A stretch of DNA of 64,000 bases from Larus michahellis (lineage: Eukaryota; Chordata; Aves; Charadriiformes; Laridae): contig NC_133906.1 in NCBI RefSeq assembly GCF_964199755.1, positions 9,238,001 through 9,302,000 of the forward strand. Direction: 5' to 3'. Position numbers and translations under genes: made by a program. Below are positions 27,893 to 41,147 of this stretch, piece by piece; the stretch's first letter is position 1, and each line of letters starts with the position of its first letter. Below the pieces are notes generated by a model. It had not been told where the DNA came from. It saw only the letters and a program-made list of their open reading frames with translations, and made no database searches.

Positions 27893-30800
27893 AAAATATA
27901 TTATTTTTTACTTTTGTGCATCTAGCTGTCAGGTTTCTTTAAGATGAATTGACTTACAAATTTTATGAGCTCTCCTACTGATTTCCGTCTCATGGCTTTA
28001 ATATCCAATACAACTGATTCAAAAAGAGATCGGGCTGAGAGAGAAACCTAGGAAATACTTTGTAAATCATGCACTGTTCGTAGACCACTTTGCACATTTA
28101 CAAAGGCTATAGTCATATCACAAGCCAGGAAGGATTTGATTAGCCAATTTTTATTTTGCATTGTGATGGGCGTATAAATTAGGACATAGTGCTCCCACCT
28201 CTTATGCAAGCAGTGAAGAGCTGTCAGGCATGCTTGGGTAGATAGGGGATGGTAGAAACCGCCCTTCTGCGTACTCCTGATGACCTGTGCAGCCTTCAGA
28301 AGCTGCAGAGCTCTGCTCGTGGACAGGGCTCACAAAAGAGGGAGGAACATGCCAAGACAGGAGCTGCAGCTACCCTCCATGACATGTTTTTCTAAACCGG
28401 GAAATGTTCCCAGTAGGAAATGCCTGCAGAGATTCATATAGAGGCATTAACCTTCCCCCCAGAGTCTGTTTGTGTACGTGAGTGCATGTACATGCACATA
28501 TTTCTTATCCTAAAGGAAGAATTTTGCTCCGTAGTTGCACAGAGGGCTTGGATGTTACCAGAACAGCCCTCAACCCCTGCAGCTTTGCTCAGGATCCCCC
28601 ACAAGAGCCAGATTATCTGTCCTAGTGTCTTAAAAGTCCGCCAGAGTTATTCTATTCAGGTTTATCATTCTCTTAATTTTTTTGCTGTGACTGGCTTTAA
28701 CATCTGTGAAAGCAAGACTGTGAGAGCCAGGACAACGCAGTCAGACCCCACACAAACTACAGTGCACCTTCAGACCTGCTGCTGCACCGCCGTGCTGGCC
28801 TGCAGCACCCCTGCTGCCTGCTCCTGCCTGAGAGCTGAAGCCCTGGGCTTGCACGCACTTGTGACAAATGCCTGTCACCAAGGCAAATGCAGCATTTCAA
28901 CGGGTAAAAAAAAAATCTACTGCTGCCCCATCAGTCAGCTTGAGCGAAAAGAAATGATGCAAAGTAGTATCAGGCAGCACGGTACAATTTCTGTGACAAG
29001 CTTCATAGATGGCTTCACTAGATGCTTTGCAGTCAGAAGTTAAAGAAAACAGGAAGGTTTCAAATGAGTTACGAAGGCAGGAAGTGAGTCAGCCCTGAGC
29101 AGGAGGGACAGCAAACAGCAACCCCTTCCACTGCAGACACCCAGCCACGGGACGTGGACACGGACGTCCAGAACTGGAGTGAAAGAACCTGAGACAACCT
29201 GTGCCAGCAGGGCAGGAACAGAGAGGAAAAGGGACCCTTCCTCACTGACCACAGCCCAAAGGAGGAAAGATTTTCTCCATGCAGAGGACTGTCTTCTAAC
29301 CAGTTTTGCTTCTTGTAGAAGCAGCCTAAGCACCAAGCCACCATCCCCTCCCTGCCCAGGCACACCAAAGCCTCCTGCACAGTTCTGCTCCGGAGGAGTG
29401 GCTGAGTCGAGTCCTCCGGAATAACTCAGCTGGGATGGGGATTTCAAGTCCCCTCAAGCATCTTGAAATTTGAATGCTGGCTTCTCACGCACTCAGATGA
29501 GTGCTGTGCTACTGGAAATAGAAACAACAACACCTCCTCCTCAGTTGCCATCCTACTCTGCCTGTGTCCCTCATGAGAGGAAATTGCTCTGAAAACACTG
29601 TCACATCAGCCTCCAAAGCACAAGGAAGGCAAGGAACACGTTAGCAGGACTTAGGCGTAAAGAAGACTCTAGCTGCTTGCCTAGAAACAGATGCTTATCA
29701 GAGAATTCATGTGGAGTAAACAGAAGAGCCATAAGCCGTCAGTGCTACCGCAGCTCAGCAGCATTATGGCAGGAGTTCTGAGGATCTGCCTTTTGTGGAT
29801 AGGTACAAAAGGGGCCCAGCTCCTTTCGTAGGTGTACCTCCAGACACACAAATTACATCTAAAAATAGAACCTGGGTTCTGAAGTCACACAGACAGCTTT
29901 GAAAATTGTACCCTAGATATTTGACAGTATTGCCCATCACACAAAAATGTTGCATTACCAGTTGCAGTACCAGGAAATAACACTCAGCCCTTAGGCCTGG
30001 ACAGTCACACAAGCACCGAGACCCTAGATGGGTAACAAACACCCACCAGCTTTTGCAGGCTCCTAAACAGGGCAAAATAGCTAAAAGAATTATCTGTTCT
30101 ACAGGTAGTGCACCAGGTTCCTAATATGTTGGCTTCTCTTTCAAGCACACTTTTGAAGCTATCAGGAGGACAAATAATTTTTTGCTCTGTATTAATCAGA
30201 AAAACAGGATGCTAGTTTCAACTGAAAAATATAAGTAAAAAAAATCTGGAGGACAGGCAGAACTGGCTGAGTTCTAGCACTAGAAAAGGCCCTTGCCCCT
30301 CTGCTTTTTCTGACAATAATTTTCTATAAAGCAGAAAACCACTGTAGCAGAAGACTTTAGAGTCAGAGCATGGTCAGGACACAACTGAAGTAGAATATGA
30401 GCTTCCTTGAGGCAATTAGATTGCAATGCAAAGCATTTCCAGATCCTTCCTAGTTTCAAAAGAAACTCAGAGTAAGGCGTGGGAAGATGGGCACAGAAGA
30501 ACAAAACGCTTCAGAGGAAGGTTTACTAACACTGAAAGAAGCTGTTGAGAACTTCTTATCTGAAAAAAAAAAGACTGGGGCAAGACTAGGTAGAAGGTAA
30601 AAAGCAAAATCCAGTACCTGGTTGCAACTTGCCAGTTTTGAACATCTTCCAGTGGAATAATTATTCTTAGAAAAGTGCTGTGCTGTTGGAATCTATTTCC
30701 CACAGGAATGTTTCCATTTTCATTTTGGTTTTGTCTTTTTTCTCTCACACATGCTTTGATAGGTCATCACACTTCTGAAACCAGGGGACATTGCTTTTAC

Positions 30801-33800
30801 TAAATGAAGTTTCATTCCTAAATTTTACAGAGTAAGATTTTGTAAGTCAGCTTTGGAATTAGACGTCTTGATTTCATAAGAATGGGACACTTAGCCGACA
30901 ATTTTAAATATCTAAAAAGAATTTAAGTTCCTTCACAAAATCCAGGAAATGAAACATAACAGGCACATAACAGGCTCTACTCCAAGCACAGGATCATGCA
31001 GCTGCTAAAAACAGTTCTCAAGTGTTGTGTATTTTTTAGGAAGGAAGGTGATGGGCCAGGACTAGGCAATACCTAAACAGCCTTAGGAAGAAAACTGTAT
31101 GGACAAAGCTTTCAAGCTGAAAAGAGGTTGAGAGCAAAGTAACTGTCATTCATTGTTTGCTGGGTTATGTTTTGACAAACAGAACTTGGTACATTCCCTG
31201 AAAATAAACAGAATCCATCAGAGAGAATCACAACTTGTTTCTCCTGCCTGGAGTTTCTTCAAGCAGCAGGTACAGAGAACCCAACCCTGGCTAATCAGAT
31301 TTTAAAAGGAGGTTGCTACCATGCTGAATGAAATGCGAAACTCTCTGAACTAATACATTCCGGCAGCACCTTGTATTTGATTAAGGAACAAGATGATAGG
31401 TTAGCTAAACATGATGTTAGTTTATTGATTCCTGAAGCTGGAATGGTTTTGCTTAACTGGCTTTCAGAAGACTGAAGCCAAAGAATAACTGATTCAGGCT
31501 TGATTTTGGTTTGGGTTTTGTGGGTTTTTTTCTCTTGTTACAAAACTGAGTCATAGAGACTCAGCAGAACTGAACTGTAACAACAGCCAAAGAAAATATT
31601 CCTGTTGAGGAAACAGTTGTGCTGAAAGCTGATATCCCCTGATGGGGACATCCCAGCACAGAGGGCGTTTGTGCCTGCTGAGATCCGCCGCATGCCACAG
31701 CCTGTCCCTCTCGAGCCAGATGATTCACCAGCGCGTGGAGCAGCCCTTTTATCGCTGCCCTGCAGAAGTATTCGGTGCTGCTCTTCAGGCACCAGCAGGG
31801 ACCTATTCACCACACGGACTTCTCACACCTGCCCGAGCTGCTTCAGAAGGAAGGCTGGCCACGGCATTCACCCCACAAGCTGGAGAGCTGCCTCTTGCTC
31901 TGGAGAGCAGTAAGGGCTTGCAGGGCCCTGTGGTTGGGATTTCCCTGCAACAGTCCCAGGGGACTGTCCCTTCGCTGCAGGGACAGGCACACGTTGGTTT
32001 TGTGTCTCTGTGGATAGCTGGGAGTTTACCAGAGAAGGCAGAACAGGATGACTGCACTTCACCTCCCCAGGAACTCTGCTCGCTCACGCTGAGGCACAGC
32101 TCGTTTTCTCTCCGTCTTCTGAGAGGCACAGTCACACTGTAGCTGGAAAAAAACACTGCGGGGAATGTGAACATTTCCAGGGATTTTTGTTTAAACCCAG
32201 TAATATCCAGCATCCCAGCTGGCTATTTACGGAAGATTAACAGCAGCAGCTTGCTTGGATGTCAGAAGAAATTTGAGCAGCAGCAGTAGAGAGAAAAGTG
32301 ACAGAGAAATACTAAAAGGCACTCTCTGCCATTGCACAGCAACCACACCGTCACAGTTCACAAGAAAATATGTTTGGTTGGTTTTTGAAGAAAGGGTCAA
32401 CCTTTGCCCTCTGGGAAGACAAGGGTCTATAACCCAGGATCAAGGAGAATTCTTCTTATTTGGCTCCATGTCACACACACAGACTGCTGCGGCCTTAGAC
32501 AGAAATGGCAGTGGGGAAGGCCGGGAAGCCCTGCTGAGAGCTGTGGCCACGTGGCTGGCAAAGCACAGGGAGCTGCAATGGACGCGGGACCCATACGGCA
32601 GTGGCCCTCCCCGGGTTGAGGCCTCAGCAATACAGCCCCACAACGGGACGAATTTAGGAAAAGCTTATTCCTGTCTTCCTTTTCCTGCTATCCAGCAGCA
32701 GGGGCTCCCTCCAGCGGCTCAGCTTGACAGGCTGACAGCCAGGAAAACCCTGGCTGCTGAGAGCCTCCTGCTCCATCTCCTCCTCTCCCACCACCTGCTC
32801 ACCCCTGGGCTAGGCACAGGCTGCCACTTCCTATCCCTGGCTCCTTTAGCCGCCTTTATCCTTCCTAACACCAAGAGCTGTCAGCCACGTCCTTACCTCT
32901 CTCATCCTTCCACAGCACCCACGCTGAAGCCCCTCAGAAGCCATTATGGAGGTCTTCAGATCCTTCCGCTGCTATCCTGCATAACCATTCACAGTGATGA
33001 TGCCCTTTCTCATGGTGAAAAACATTATCCTCAAATAGCCCAAATCGTGTCATCGGCCTCTTCTTCCCACCCCGACTTTTCCGCTTTTCCTCAGGGTTCA
33101 GCTCTGCCATCCGCCGGGGACCTGTCTGAGCAGCAATGCAGCGAGTTCAACGCCTCGCCAGACAGCAAACGCCCTGCCTTGTGACTCCTGTGTCGGTGCA
33201 TATGTTTATGACGTTATAGGAATTACAAACAATTATCTTTGCATTAAGTACATACAAACGTGTCCACATTTAAAGTCATATTAGCTTCTATACTCACAGG
33301 TGAAGGCTGGACTGCCACCAGGCTGAGCTCCTGCTCATCACTGCAATAACAAGGGCCTGGCCTTCCCCTTGGGTGGCTGTCTGGCAGGAGGGGTCCTTCC
33401 TTCAGAAAAGCAGCTCTGTCCCTCACGCCACTGTGGTGGCAAAAGGCCGCCCATAGGGAAGGGATGAGGTCTGCCTCTCCTGCCAGCACCAGGAGGTCCC
33501 ACCTCATGGCTGTGGTGAAGATGGCCCAGTTCTCGCAGTCCCACCACCTCCCAGGCATGGCGAGGGGCTGCCTGTCCCAGCCCCACCACGCTCTTGGTGT
33601 GGCGACGTCCAGTTCTGCCTCTACACATGAAGCTCACCCTGCAGGCCTTCCCACCACACCTGCAAACCTCAGAATTTCAACTTGTTTTCAACCCACAGCA
33701 GGCAAGAGGGGGAAAAGACTCCAGGAAAATAGCAGCTCCCACGAGTACTGCACAGCTACACTCGCTCTGCAGAGGCTTTGCACAGGAGTCTGGTTTTTGC

Positions 33801-34851
33801 GATGTGCCAGTGTCACTATTATATGAAGGACTAAAGGTAGGATTCCCAAAGCAGTGCTAGAACACAATTCAGGAGAATTGAAAATCCCACATGAGCACTA
33901 CACACTTCACAGGTACCGACAACGCTGTGGCCACAGGCCCAGAAGAAACACCCGGGAGTAACCTCGCCGCTGGTGCAGCCAGTCACCAAGGGGTAAAGAG
34001 GCCAGACAGCGAGGGAGGACAGACCGAGGACCAAGGCATGTAAGCCATGAGGCTCAACAGGTCTGGAGTGAGGCAAAAGGGAGCTTGGATGTGTCCACAC
34101 AAGCTGCAATTATCCCCTCCTGACTGCAGCCCTTTTGAAATTCCTGACTGCTTTTACTCAGTGCTTTGTGAAAATTTTGCTGACAGAAATTTTATCTGGA
34201 TTAGGGAAGAGCAGAAGATGCAGGATGCGGTCTCTAGGAAACACTGAAGTAGATGCCACAGAATCGTTGAGAACCCACGTGAAGCCAAGGCTGCAATGCT
34301 GGGAAAGGCCAGATTTACAACCCGCACCCCAAGGGTCATTTTTAATTATGTTGATGATTTACCTCTGGACTGCTGGGCAGAAGAAATGAGGTCATATTTA
34401 CCTTCAGAGCTGCCCCAATCATGCCTTTAATTTTTTCTGCAGAACTTTGTTTCAAGTTGGAAACACGCTCTTACCACAAAGAGAAGCAAGCTGACAGTTC
34501 AGCTCCAAAAGATATTTTTATCAAGGAGACCCAGGGTTAATTGTCAAAATGAAACCAAATGCATATACCTGAAGCCAAACCGAATGCCTGGATGTAAAAT
34601 GTTCTTTCCTAAATGTTTAAATAACTCAAAAAACAGCTGTTTGTCAGGTATTTTCTCCAGGACTTGGCTTACTAAGGAAAATATTGAACCCCAAAGACCA
34701 TGGTTGTGAGCACAATTAGTGCTATCTAAACTGGGCGCTGCTGCCAGAACATGCCTCAACGGTATGGCAAGGTAATAAAGGTTTTTGTCAGGTCAGAAAT
34801 CAGTGTTTTCTGGGACATTCTGTTGGCTGTTTTAATATCGATGAAGCTTAC
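27893..34851. other. Intergenic, GC-richer block at 31.6-34 kb
   Basis: No gene recognised. From about 31.6 to 34.0 kb the sequence is noticeably GC-richer than its flanks. It includes two sequences that fit the NF-kB consensus GGGRNWYYCC (31645-31654 and 31936-31945). An uninterrupted 309-codon plus frame runs 32255-33184 without a recognisable domain. The block is about 17 kb upstream of miR-146a on its transcribed strand, so it is a candidate location for the primary-transcript promoter. Confidence 0.45.
31640..31950 (-). promoter_or_regulatory. Candidate NF-kB-responsive region for MIR146A
   Basis: GGGACATCCC (31645-31654) and GGGATTTCCC (31936-31945) both fit the kappa-B consensus and lie within 300 bp of each other. 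They are 17.1 and 17.4 kb upstream of the miR-146a hairpin. In human, as I recall, the NF-kB-driven promoter of the primary transcript is also roughly 17 kb upstream. Single consensus matches are expected by chance several times in a window of this size, so this is suggestive only. Confidence 0.25.
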
Positions 34852-35060
34852 TGTGCTGGTTTTGTCTGGGATAGAGTTAATTTTCTTCACAGTAGCTAGT
34901 ATGGGGCTATGTTTTGGACAGTATTGATAATACGGGAATGTCTGTGTTATTGCTGAGCAGTGCTCACACAGCATCAAAGCCTTTTCTGCTCCTCACGCTG
35001 CCCCACTGCTGGGGGGAAGCTCAGCAACCAGCTGCGTGGTGTTGGGGTTAAACCATGACA
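34852..35060 (+). mobile_element. ERVL-type LTR, internally deleted
   Basis: It starts TGTGCTGGTTTTGTCTGGG and ends GGTTAAACCATGACA, which are the two ends of the abundant avian ERVL-type LTR also seen at 43.05 kb. It is only about 209 bp long against about 496 bp for the other copy. The middle (promoter and U5 part) is missing, with the junction in a G-run. It is followed directly by primer-binding-site-like sequence, so this was a 5' LTR rather than a solo LTR. Confidence 0.85.
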
Positions 35061-35796
35061 GTCCTTTTTGGCACCTAATATGGGGCTCGAAGGGTTTGAG
35101 ATAACGACAGATTTGATTGGAATGTGCTAGAAAGAATTTACAGCTGTTATTGCTGTTTAGCTATTAATCAGCAGACTCCTGTGCTTGCGGTGGAGCTTGC
35201 TTACCTTGCTATATATTAGAGTCTAGTGCTTGTCAGTGGCTGCGTTTTGCTTTTCTGCTTGCTGTACTGCCCATCATCTTACCCTGCTGTGCCTGGGAAC
35301 ATTTTGATAACAGCAATGGCCATGTGCCTGGGCTGGCAGATGGCCAGGGCAGCGCTGCTGTTTCTGTGCTGCCGTACTGGGACAGGCTGGAACTCCAGCG
35401 TGAACTCAAAGCAAAGGGACTGCAACCCGTGGTTGAGTCCATGTGGGAGCAGGACACCCCAAAGCATCTGTGGCCGTGAATAAGCCCACACCAGAGCAGG
35501 TACATCTCAAAGCATCTGTAGCCATGGTTGTGTCTGTGCCACAGCAAGCATACCTCTGAGGGGATTGTGTCACATGGATAAGTCCATGTTGGAGAAGGTA
35601 CACCTCGAAGCATCTGCAGCTGTGCGTGAGGGCATGCTAGAGCACTTCAAAGCCTGTGGTCATGGATAAGCCCACAACAGAGCAGGTACACCCCTAGAGG
35701 GACTGCAGCCATGGCTAAGGCCATGTTGGAAGAGGTTTACTTCTGTAAGCCTCTTACTTTACCACTGTGGCTGTGGGTAAGGCCACACTGGAGCTA
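35061..35796 (+). mobile_element. ERVL internal leader fragment with degenerate tandem repeats
   Basis: Immediately after the LTR, TGGCACCTAATATGGGGCTC (35070-35089) resembles a retroviral primer-binding site and leader start. From about 35430 to 35790 a degenerate repeat of about 45-65 bp recurs roughly seven times. Its recurring words are AGCAGGTACACC, AAGCATCTGTAGCC and CATGGATAAGCCCA. No gag or pol reading frame survives and no 3' LTR was found, so the element is an inactive remnant. The right boundary is approximate. Confidence 0.65.
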
Positions 35797-38700
35797 GAAG
35801 TTGAATTTAAGATACAACAAGGGTAATGTGTGTGGAGACATATCCTTCTTGGTGACATTTTATCTATCACCATGCATCATTATGGCTAGCTATTCTTTGA
35901 ATCTTCAGTGTCCCATGCAAAAAAAGCTTTCCTTCCCATCTTTCAAACCCCTTTGTGTACAGCTACACCAAGTCATTATACCATCTCAAAGGTAGCATCC
36001 CTAATTCTGCTTTAAGTAACTGAAAAATGATACGAGAAGAAGAACATCCATCACCACAATGGTACCTCCATCTTCCTTGATCGTAAAGGTCCTCAACAAG
36101 TCTTAAGACAAGGTTAGCATCTTGGTTAGTGATATCCTTGCAGACTGGATCTTAGATTTTTTTCAGTGCTATGTAAATTATCATTGATAGTTATAACGAG
36201 AACAAACCAAGTCTTACCTTGCTCCTGGTTTGAACTTTTCCAAAGTTAGTATTTGGATGGGTTCAGGTCACTTCAGATAGTGATATCAAACACATAAAGG
36301 ACATACCTGATACGGTATGATGCCCTTAAGCAAAGAATTCAGACCTGCAGGAAAAATACTGACTTGGAACAGTTTTCGAAGCAAATATATACATTATAAA
36401 CACCGAGCTCTCCCCTGGTCCAGTCTTTACAAAGAACCAGTTACTAAATATATATTGTGTATATAAACTGTATATAAACCTCATTATAGACATGTTGACC
36501 TATCAGTGCCTGTGTCTCTTGGAGTACCACTTCGGGGCTAGTTAGAGGGACATTATTGCATTTCTATACAGTACTTTACTAACACTAATAAAACTACAGC
36601 GAAACTAAAAGTTACAAGATTCACGACTTTGCTAACCCTAGAGAGACCAATTGCCTCCAGGCTTCTAATTTCTGTTCTTTTTAAACAACGAAAGATAAAA
36701 ATGCCCTTGGCTGATATCCTATTCCCTGTAGTCACAGAGTAAAGGCACACCGAATTCCTTAGTGCTGACTCTTATCCTCCATTTCACACTAATGAAGCAA
36801 TGAAACCCATTACAGATGCCCGCACTGTGCATGATGTACCAAAGGCAAACATCATCACGCCACAGCTGTCAGGCTGCAGGAGTGAGAAGCCATAATACAT
36901 GCTGTTACCATGGTGCCACCCGCTGCCAGAACATTACAAATGGGATGAATTATCTGATGCGCGCTGAAGTAATTTTACTCAGCTTGCTAAGATATTATTT
37001 TTATATGAATCTCCAAGTTCTCCTTACAGAAATTCAGGTAAGGATTTAAAGTGATTCTCACAGCCAGAACGCTGTCAAAGAAGATGCTTCACAGGGTGAC
37101 AACCAACTAAAAAGGTACCTGCTCTGTGTACTTGGTTATAATCCAGATTTCCCAGTCATGGTACACAGTTACACTGGCCTATTAAGGCTCATTCAAACTG
37201 AGAACAAGCCACCAAGCAAGCATTCGTTTTCATCACAGCCACACATTTAAAATCCCAAATATCTCAGATCTTTGCAGGAAGCGTAAACTGATCAAGCAAG
37301 TAAACCAAAACATTACAAGCAATTTTAAGTAGGACTTATGTTGCGCAGGGTATTGCTCAGACACCATTTTGAACTCAAGCTGCATCTGTTCCTGACAATA
37401 CCCTAACAGAAAATACAATTTTGTAAGTATGAAAGGCTGTGTATGTTGTATCAACATTTAAACCATTAAGGAAGTTTATTTTTCAGTCACCAGTAGAAGT
37501 CAGTGACATCTAACTGAAATGGTGAGAAACAGTGTAGAATTCCCAGCAACCAGGCCCCCTGCACCTCAGCAAGCCAGCACTTCACGGGCCAGTTCTGCAG
37601 TTCTGAGCCTAAGAGAGTCTACATTTTCTAAATAAGAGACTACACTTTTGTGACTGTGATCTCGAGTCACTGCAGGCAGGAAGCTCAATCCACAGATGGA
37701 GTCTCATCACAGCTTTGTTCTAGTGTAAGTCACAGGAACATGCGTTTCCCTTTAACCCCAGCCAGCCGAGTTGAAAAGGGGGAAAATGAAAGCCAGCTGA
37801 AACAAATGGATCTTTCTGATGAATGTTTACAAAAACATGCTTTGTAAAAGCAAAAAACTTGGACCTGCATTAACCAGAAATCCCAATGAGAATAAAAAGC
37901 CCCAGATGAGGTACACTACTGTAGGAAACAAAAATATCCCCAGTCACCTAAAATTTGGTGCTGAGAATTAACATCTAACCAAAATTGAAGTGAACTTCAT
38001 CATTCATCTGCTGTAGAGATGACTTAACTCTGGTTTTTTTCATGGATGTGTCTGAAATTGGACATTAACATTTAGTTATTTTTAATCTTTTAAACCAAAA
38101 GGATCACGGCCAGCATTTTAAAAAGCTAATCAATCTTTAAACACTATTAATTAGCTATAGTGGTAGTATAAAGAAAACTGGGGTTTGCATTGTGTTGCTG
38201 AATACAGATTTATCTCCCATACGTATGATTCCTAGCAACACTCCTGGTTTGGCTCAGGTGGGCTACATAGTGAAACATGGCTTTTGATCTCAACTATTTA
38301 CAGATAAAATCTTGAAAACCTTGCTTGCTTCTTACTCAGATGTAGCTTTGACTGGCTCATGTTGCTTGCCAGCAGCTATAAGAGAGAGTATTTGTAGAAA
38401 ATCAGATGAAACACACAAAAAAGAATCCTACAGAAAGTGTTCCTCTGCACCCAAAACACACTTTCATAATTTTTACAGAAAAAAGAAAATTACGGGTGGG
38501 TGAACGAAAGGACACGAACAAAACCTATCACCGTTTCTTTCTCCCTAGACTTTGAAAGGGTTTAATCATTTAATAAGATTACACTAGTGTAAACTCATTT
38601 AGTTTATTCTAGCATTATCGCCGTGTGTTCTCCACTGCAGCAGCATTCATTCTCATGCAGACAGACCAGCAATAGCCTCAAGTCTCTGACTCACGCTGTG

Positions 38701-41090
38701 CTTTCTGCACACCCATTCCACTGTCCCCACCCACAGGTATCAAGTTTTTGAGCTTCAAGTTAAAAGTCTATCCGTACCAAGAGGCCTATCAGAATCATTT
38801 AATTATCACCTTTACAAACATTATAGAAATTAATTCATTTTGGTATGAAATCCTACAACTCACAAGCATGTTTTAAATGTTTTGATACGTGTGCATGTAT
38901 ACACACGCTATGTGTATACATGGCACAAAAAGCTTATTTCTGAAGGTTTGAATAATAGATGTAGGTGCTTGATCACAGCAAATATCTTAAATCAACACAA
39001 AATAATTGTTTTTACCATTATAAGCATCCATAACACATACAAAGCACTAGTGTCTCTCTCCAGATGAGATATTTTTGTACATAAAAAAACTTACAACCTA
39101 CATTTATGTTGATTTAGTGTCATAACCTTACAGCCTCTCATACTGCATTACCTGGTGTTTTGTGTACAAGTGGCAATTTTTACCTGTGTGGCTGCATAAG
39201 AAGCAGCCACGAGATGGCACTGTGTAACCTGTTTCAGCGCCTTCTCACAGGCGTTTTTCTGTAAAATTGAGTTTAGACTCTTTTCTCCCAGCTCTTTTTA
39301 ACTAGTAAAGACAAAAAAAAAAATCAAAGGAAGATGCATTTTGTCACTTGCTTTTATAACTATGGCTTAACTTATGTGGCTGGTAGACTATACCCATCAA
39401 ACTTCCATCCAGCTGATATGGCCAAGTTATTTTAGTATCAAAAACTATTGAAATGCAGTTAAGGATCAGCCAAAACCTGAAATCTCCATACAGAATGATA
39501 TATCTTCATACGATGATTTATATTAATATCTTATCATCCTTAATTATATCTTTTTTCTTCTGTTTGGTTTGAGATTCCCCTGAACTCTTTGAGGTTTCAA
39601 ACCAAAGACAAGAAACTAAAGAGAAGACCAGGTATTGTATAATTCATTACAATTTAACACTTTAGCTGATACCCTGACAAGTTTGAGGGAGAAACAGAAT
39701 GAATGCCTGGTTTCACTTCAGCAGATGCCTGATAATTCAGAAACAGCAAATCGATTGAAGGTCAGAATTTACAACAGGACAATTCCCAAAAGGCCCATCT
39801 ACCTCCTGATGAGTAAAAAAATAAATATCCAAAACTAGGAAACAGTGAAAACAGGTATTCTCTGTTCAGCCCATTTTCCTTCTTAAGACCAAAGGAGCCT
39901 TCATTACATGTCATCACAGCAGGGCAAATGCACTCCCTTCAGCACCTGCAAACCAGACACCTATTGGAAAACAAGGGCTCCTTTGCTGTCTGCATTTTTA
40001 GGTTTCCTAGAAACAGCAGCGTGGTTACACAACAGAGGAGCACATGGTTACACACTCAAATCCCATCTGCACGTGCAGTCGGGTTGCAGCCATGGTATGC
40101 TTCCAAGAAGCAGAACTGGGATGCAGCACTGACCCACACCAAACTAACCCCACTCTTTAGCTGGAGCATTTTCATCTTTTAGTCAGCTTGCAATCATTAA
40201 AGCATATTTCTTGTTATTTCAGACACTACTGTAAGTGTAAGCTGAAAAGCTGGTCTTGCCATTGCTTGCAGTTACATAGTGCCACAGTATACTCATGGTA
40301 ACCCTGAGATGGCAATTCCTCCTGTTCAGAGCTCAGGTATATATTAAAAGATCAGAAAGGCTTTCTACCTTAGCAGATGACCAGAACACAGGAACCACAT
40401 TGTGATTCATGTTAAGGATGAGCTAAAAGCTGAAGGCAACTCAGGCTGCTGTAATCTGACTGGATCAGAGTACTGCCCAGGAACTGTAAAAGCAGTTTAA
40501 CTTAATGTGAAGGCTGACCGCCTCTACTTGTCTTCTGTGATGAACAGCTGTAGATGAGGCCATTACAATGCAGGAGAAGAGATTATTGAACCTCTGTGCT
40601 TATAATTCGAAGGATAGGGTTCCACCAGCCTTTCCTCACAGGGCACAGAGTACACAGCAGCGAGAGCTACATAATGCCATGACGCTTAAGAGTAGTCTAC
40701 AGCTGCATAAGAATCCAATATACCATCTTAGGCAACCACTGTGAAGATCAAACAAGTTCAAGAAAAGAAAAGTGTGAGAAGAGTACTAGCTCTAGTACTA
40801 ATTTACACTAGTAAATTAGTTTAAAACCCTTTCATGTTTGACATAAAGGATATGTTATGTACACAGCACGCTCAGAAGGGCCTCTTAACCTATCATGACC
40901 ACATAGACTAATCAGCAGATACTAAGTCCTGGATATAGTTTACAACAGTAAGTTATAGTCTTGCTTAGAAGCTTATCCAGGCTCTGCTTTAATTGCTTGT
41001 CAGATAGTCTCCTTTTCAAAGCACTCTTATTACCTACATCTTGGGTCTACTGAAAATAGACAAGTCAGTATTATACAGATTAGATTACCC
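35797..41090. other. Intergenic downstream of PTTG1
   Basis: No gene or known repeat recognised; open frames are short. Two adjacent palindromes at 40782-40818 lie about 270 bp past the PTTG1 polyadenylation signal. If the miR-146a primary transcript were PTTG1 read-through it would cross this interval, but nothing in the sequence shows that. Confidence 0.55.
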
Positions 41091-41096
41091 TTTATT
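41091..41096 (-). terminator. PTTG1: PTTG1 polyadenylation signal
   Basis: AATAAA on the minus strand, 52 nt beyond the stop codon at 41148-41150. It implies a very short 3' UTR of about 70-80 nt. Confidence 0.8.
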
Positions 41097-41147
41097 AAAA
41101 TATAAACTACATGAAATTTGAACTCAATAGAAGCTTCAGAATATGCA

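Noticed and set aside
28420-29043. 207-codon plus-strand frame
   Set aside because: No recognisable domain and no transcription signals; overlapping frames nearby are equally open because of local composition.
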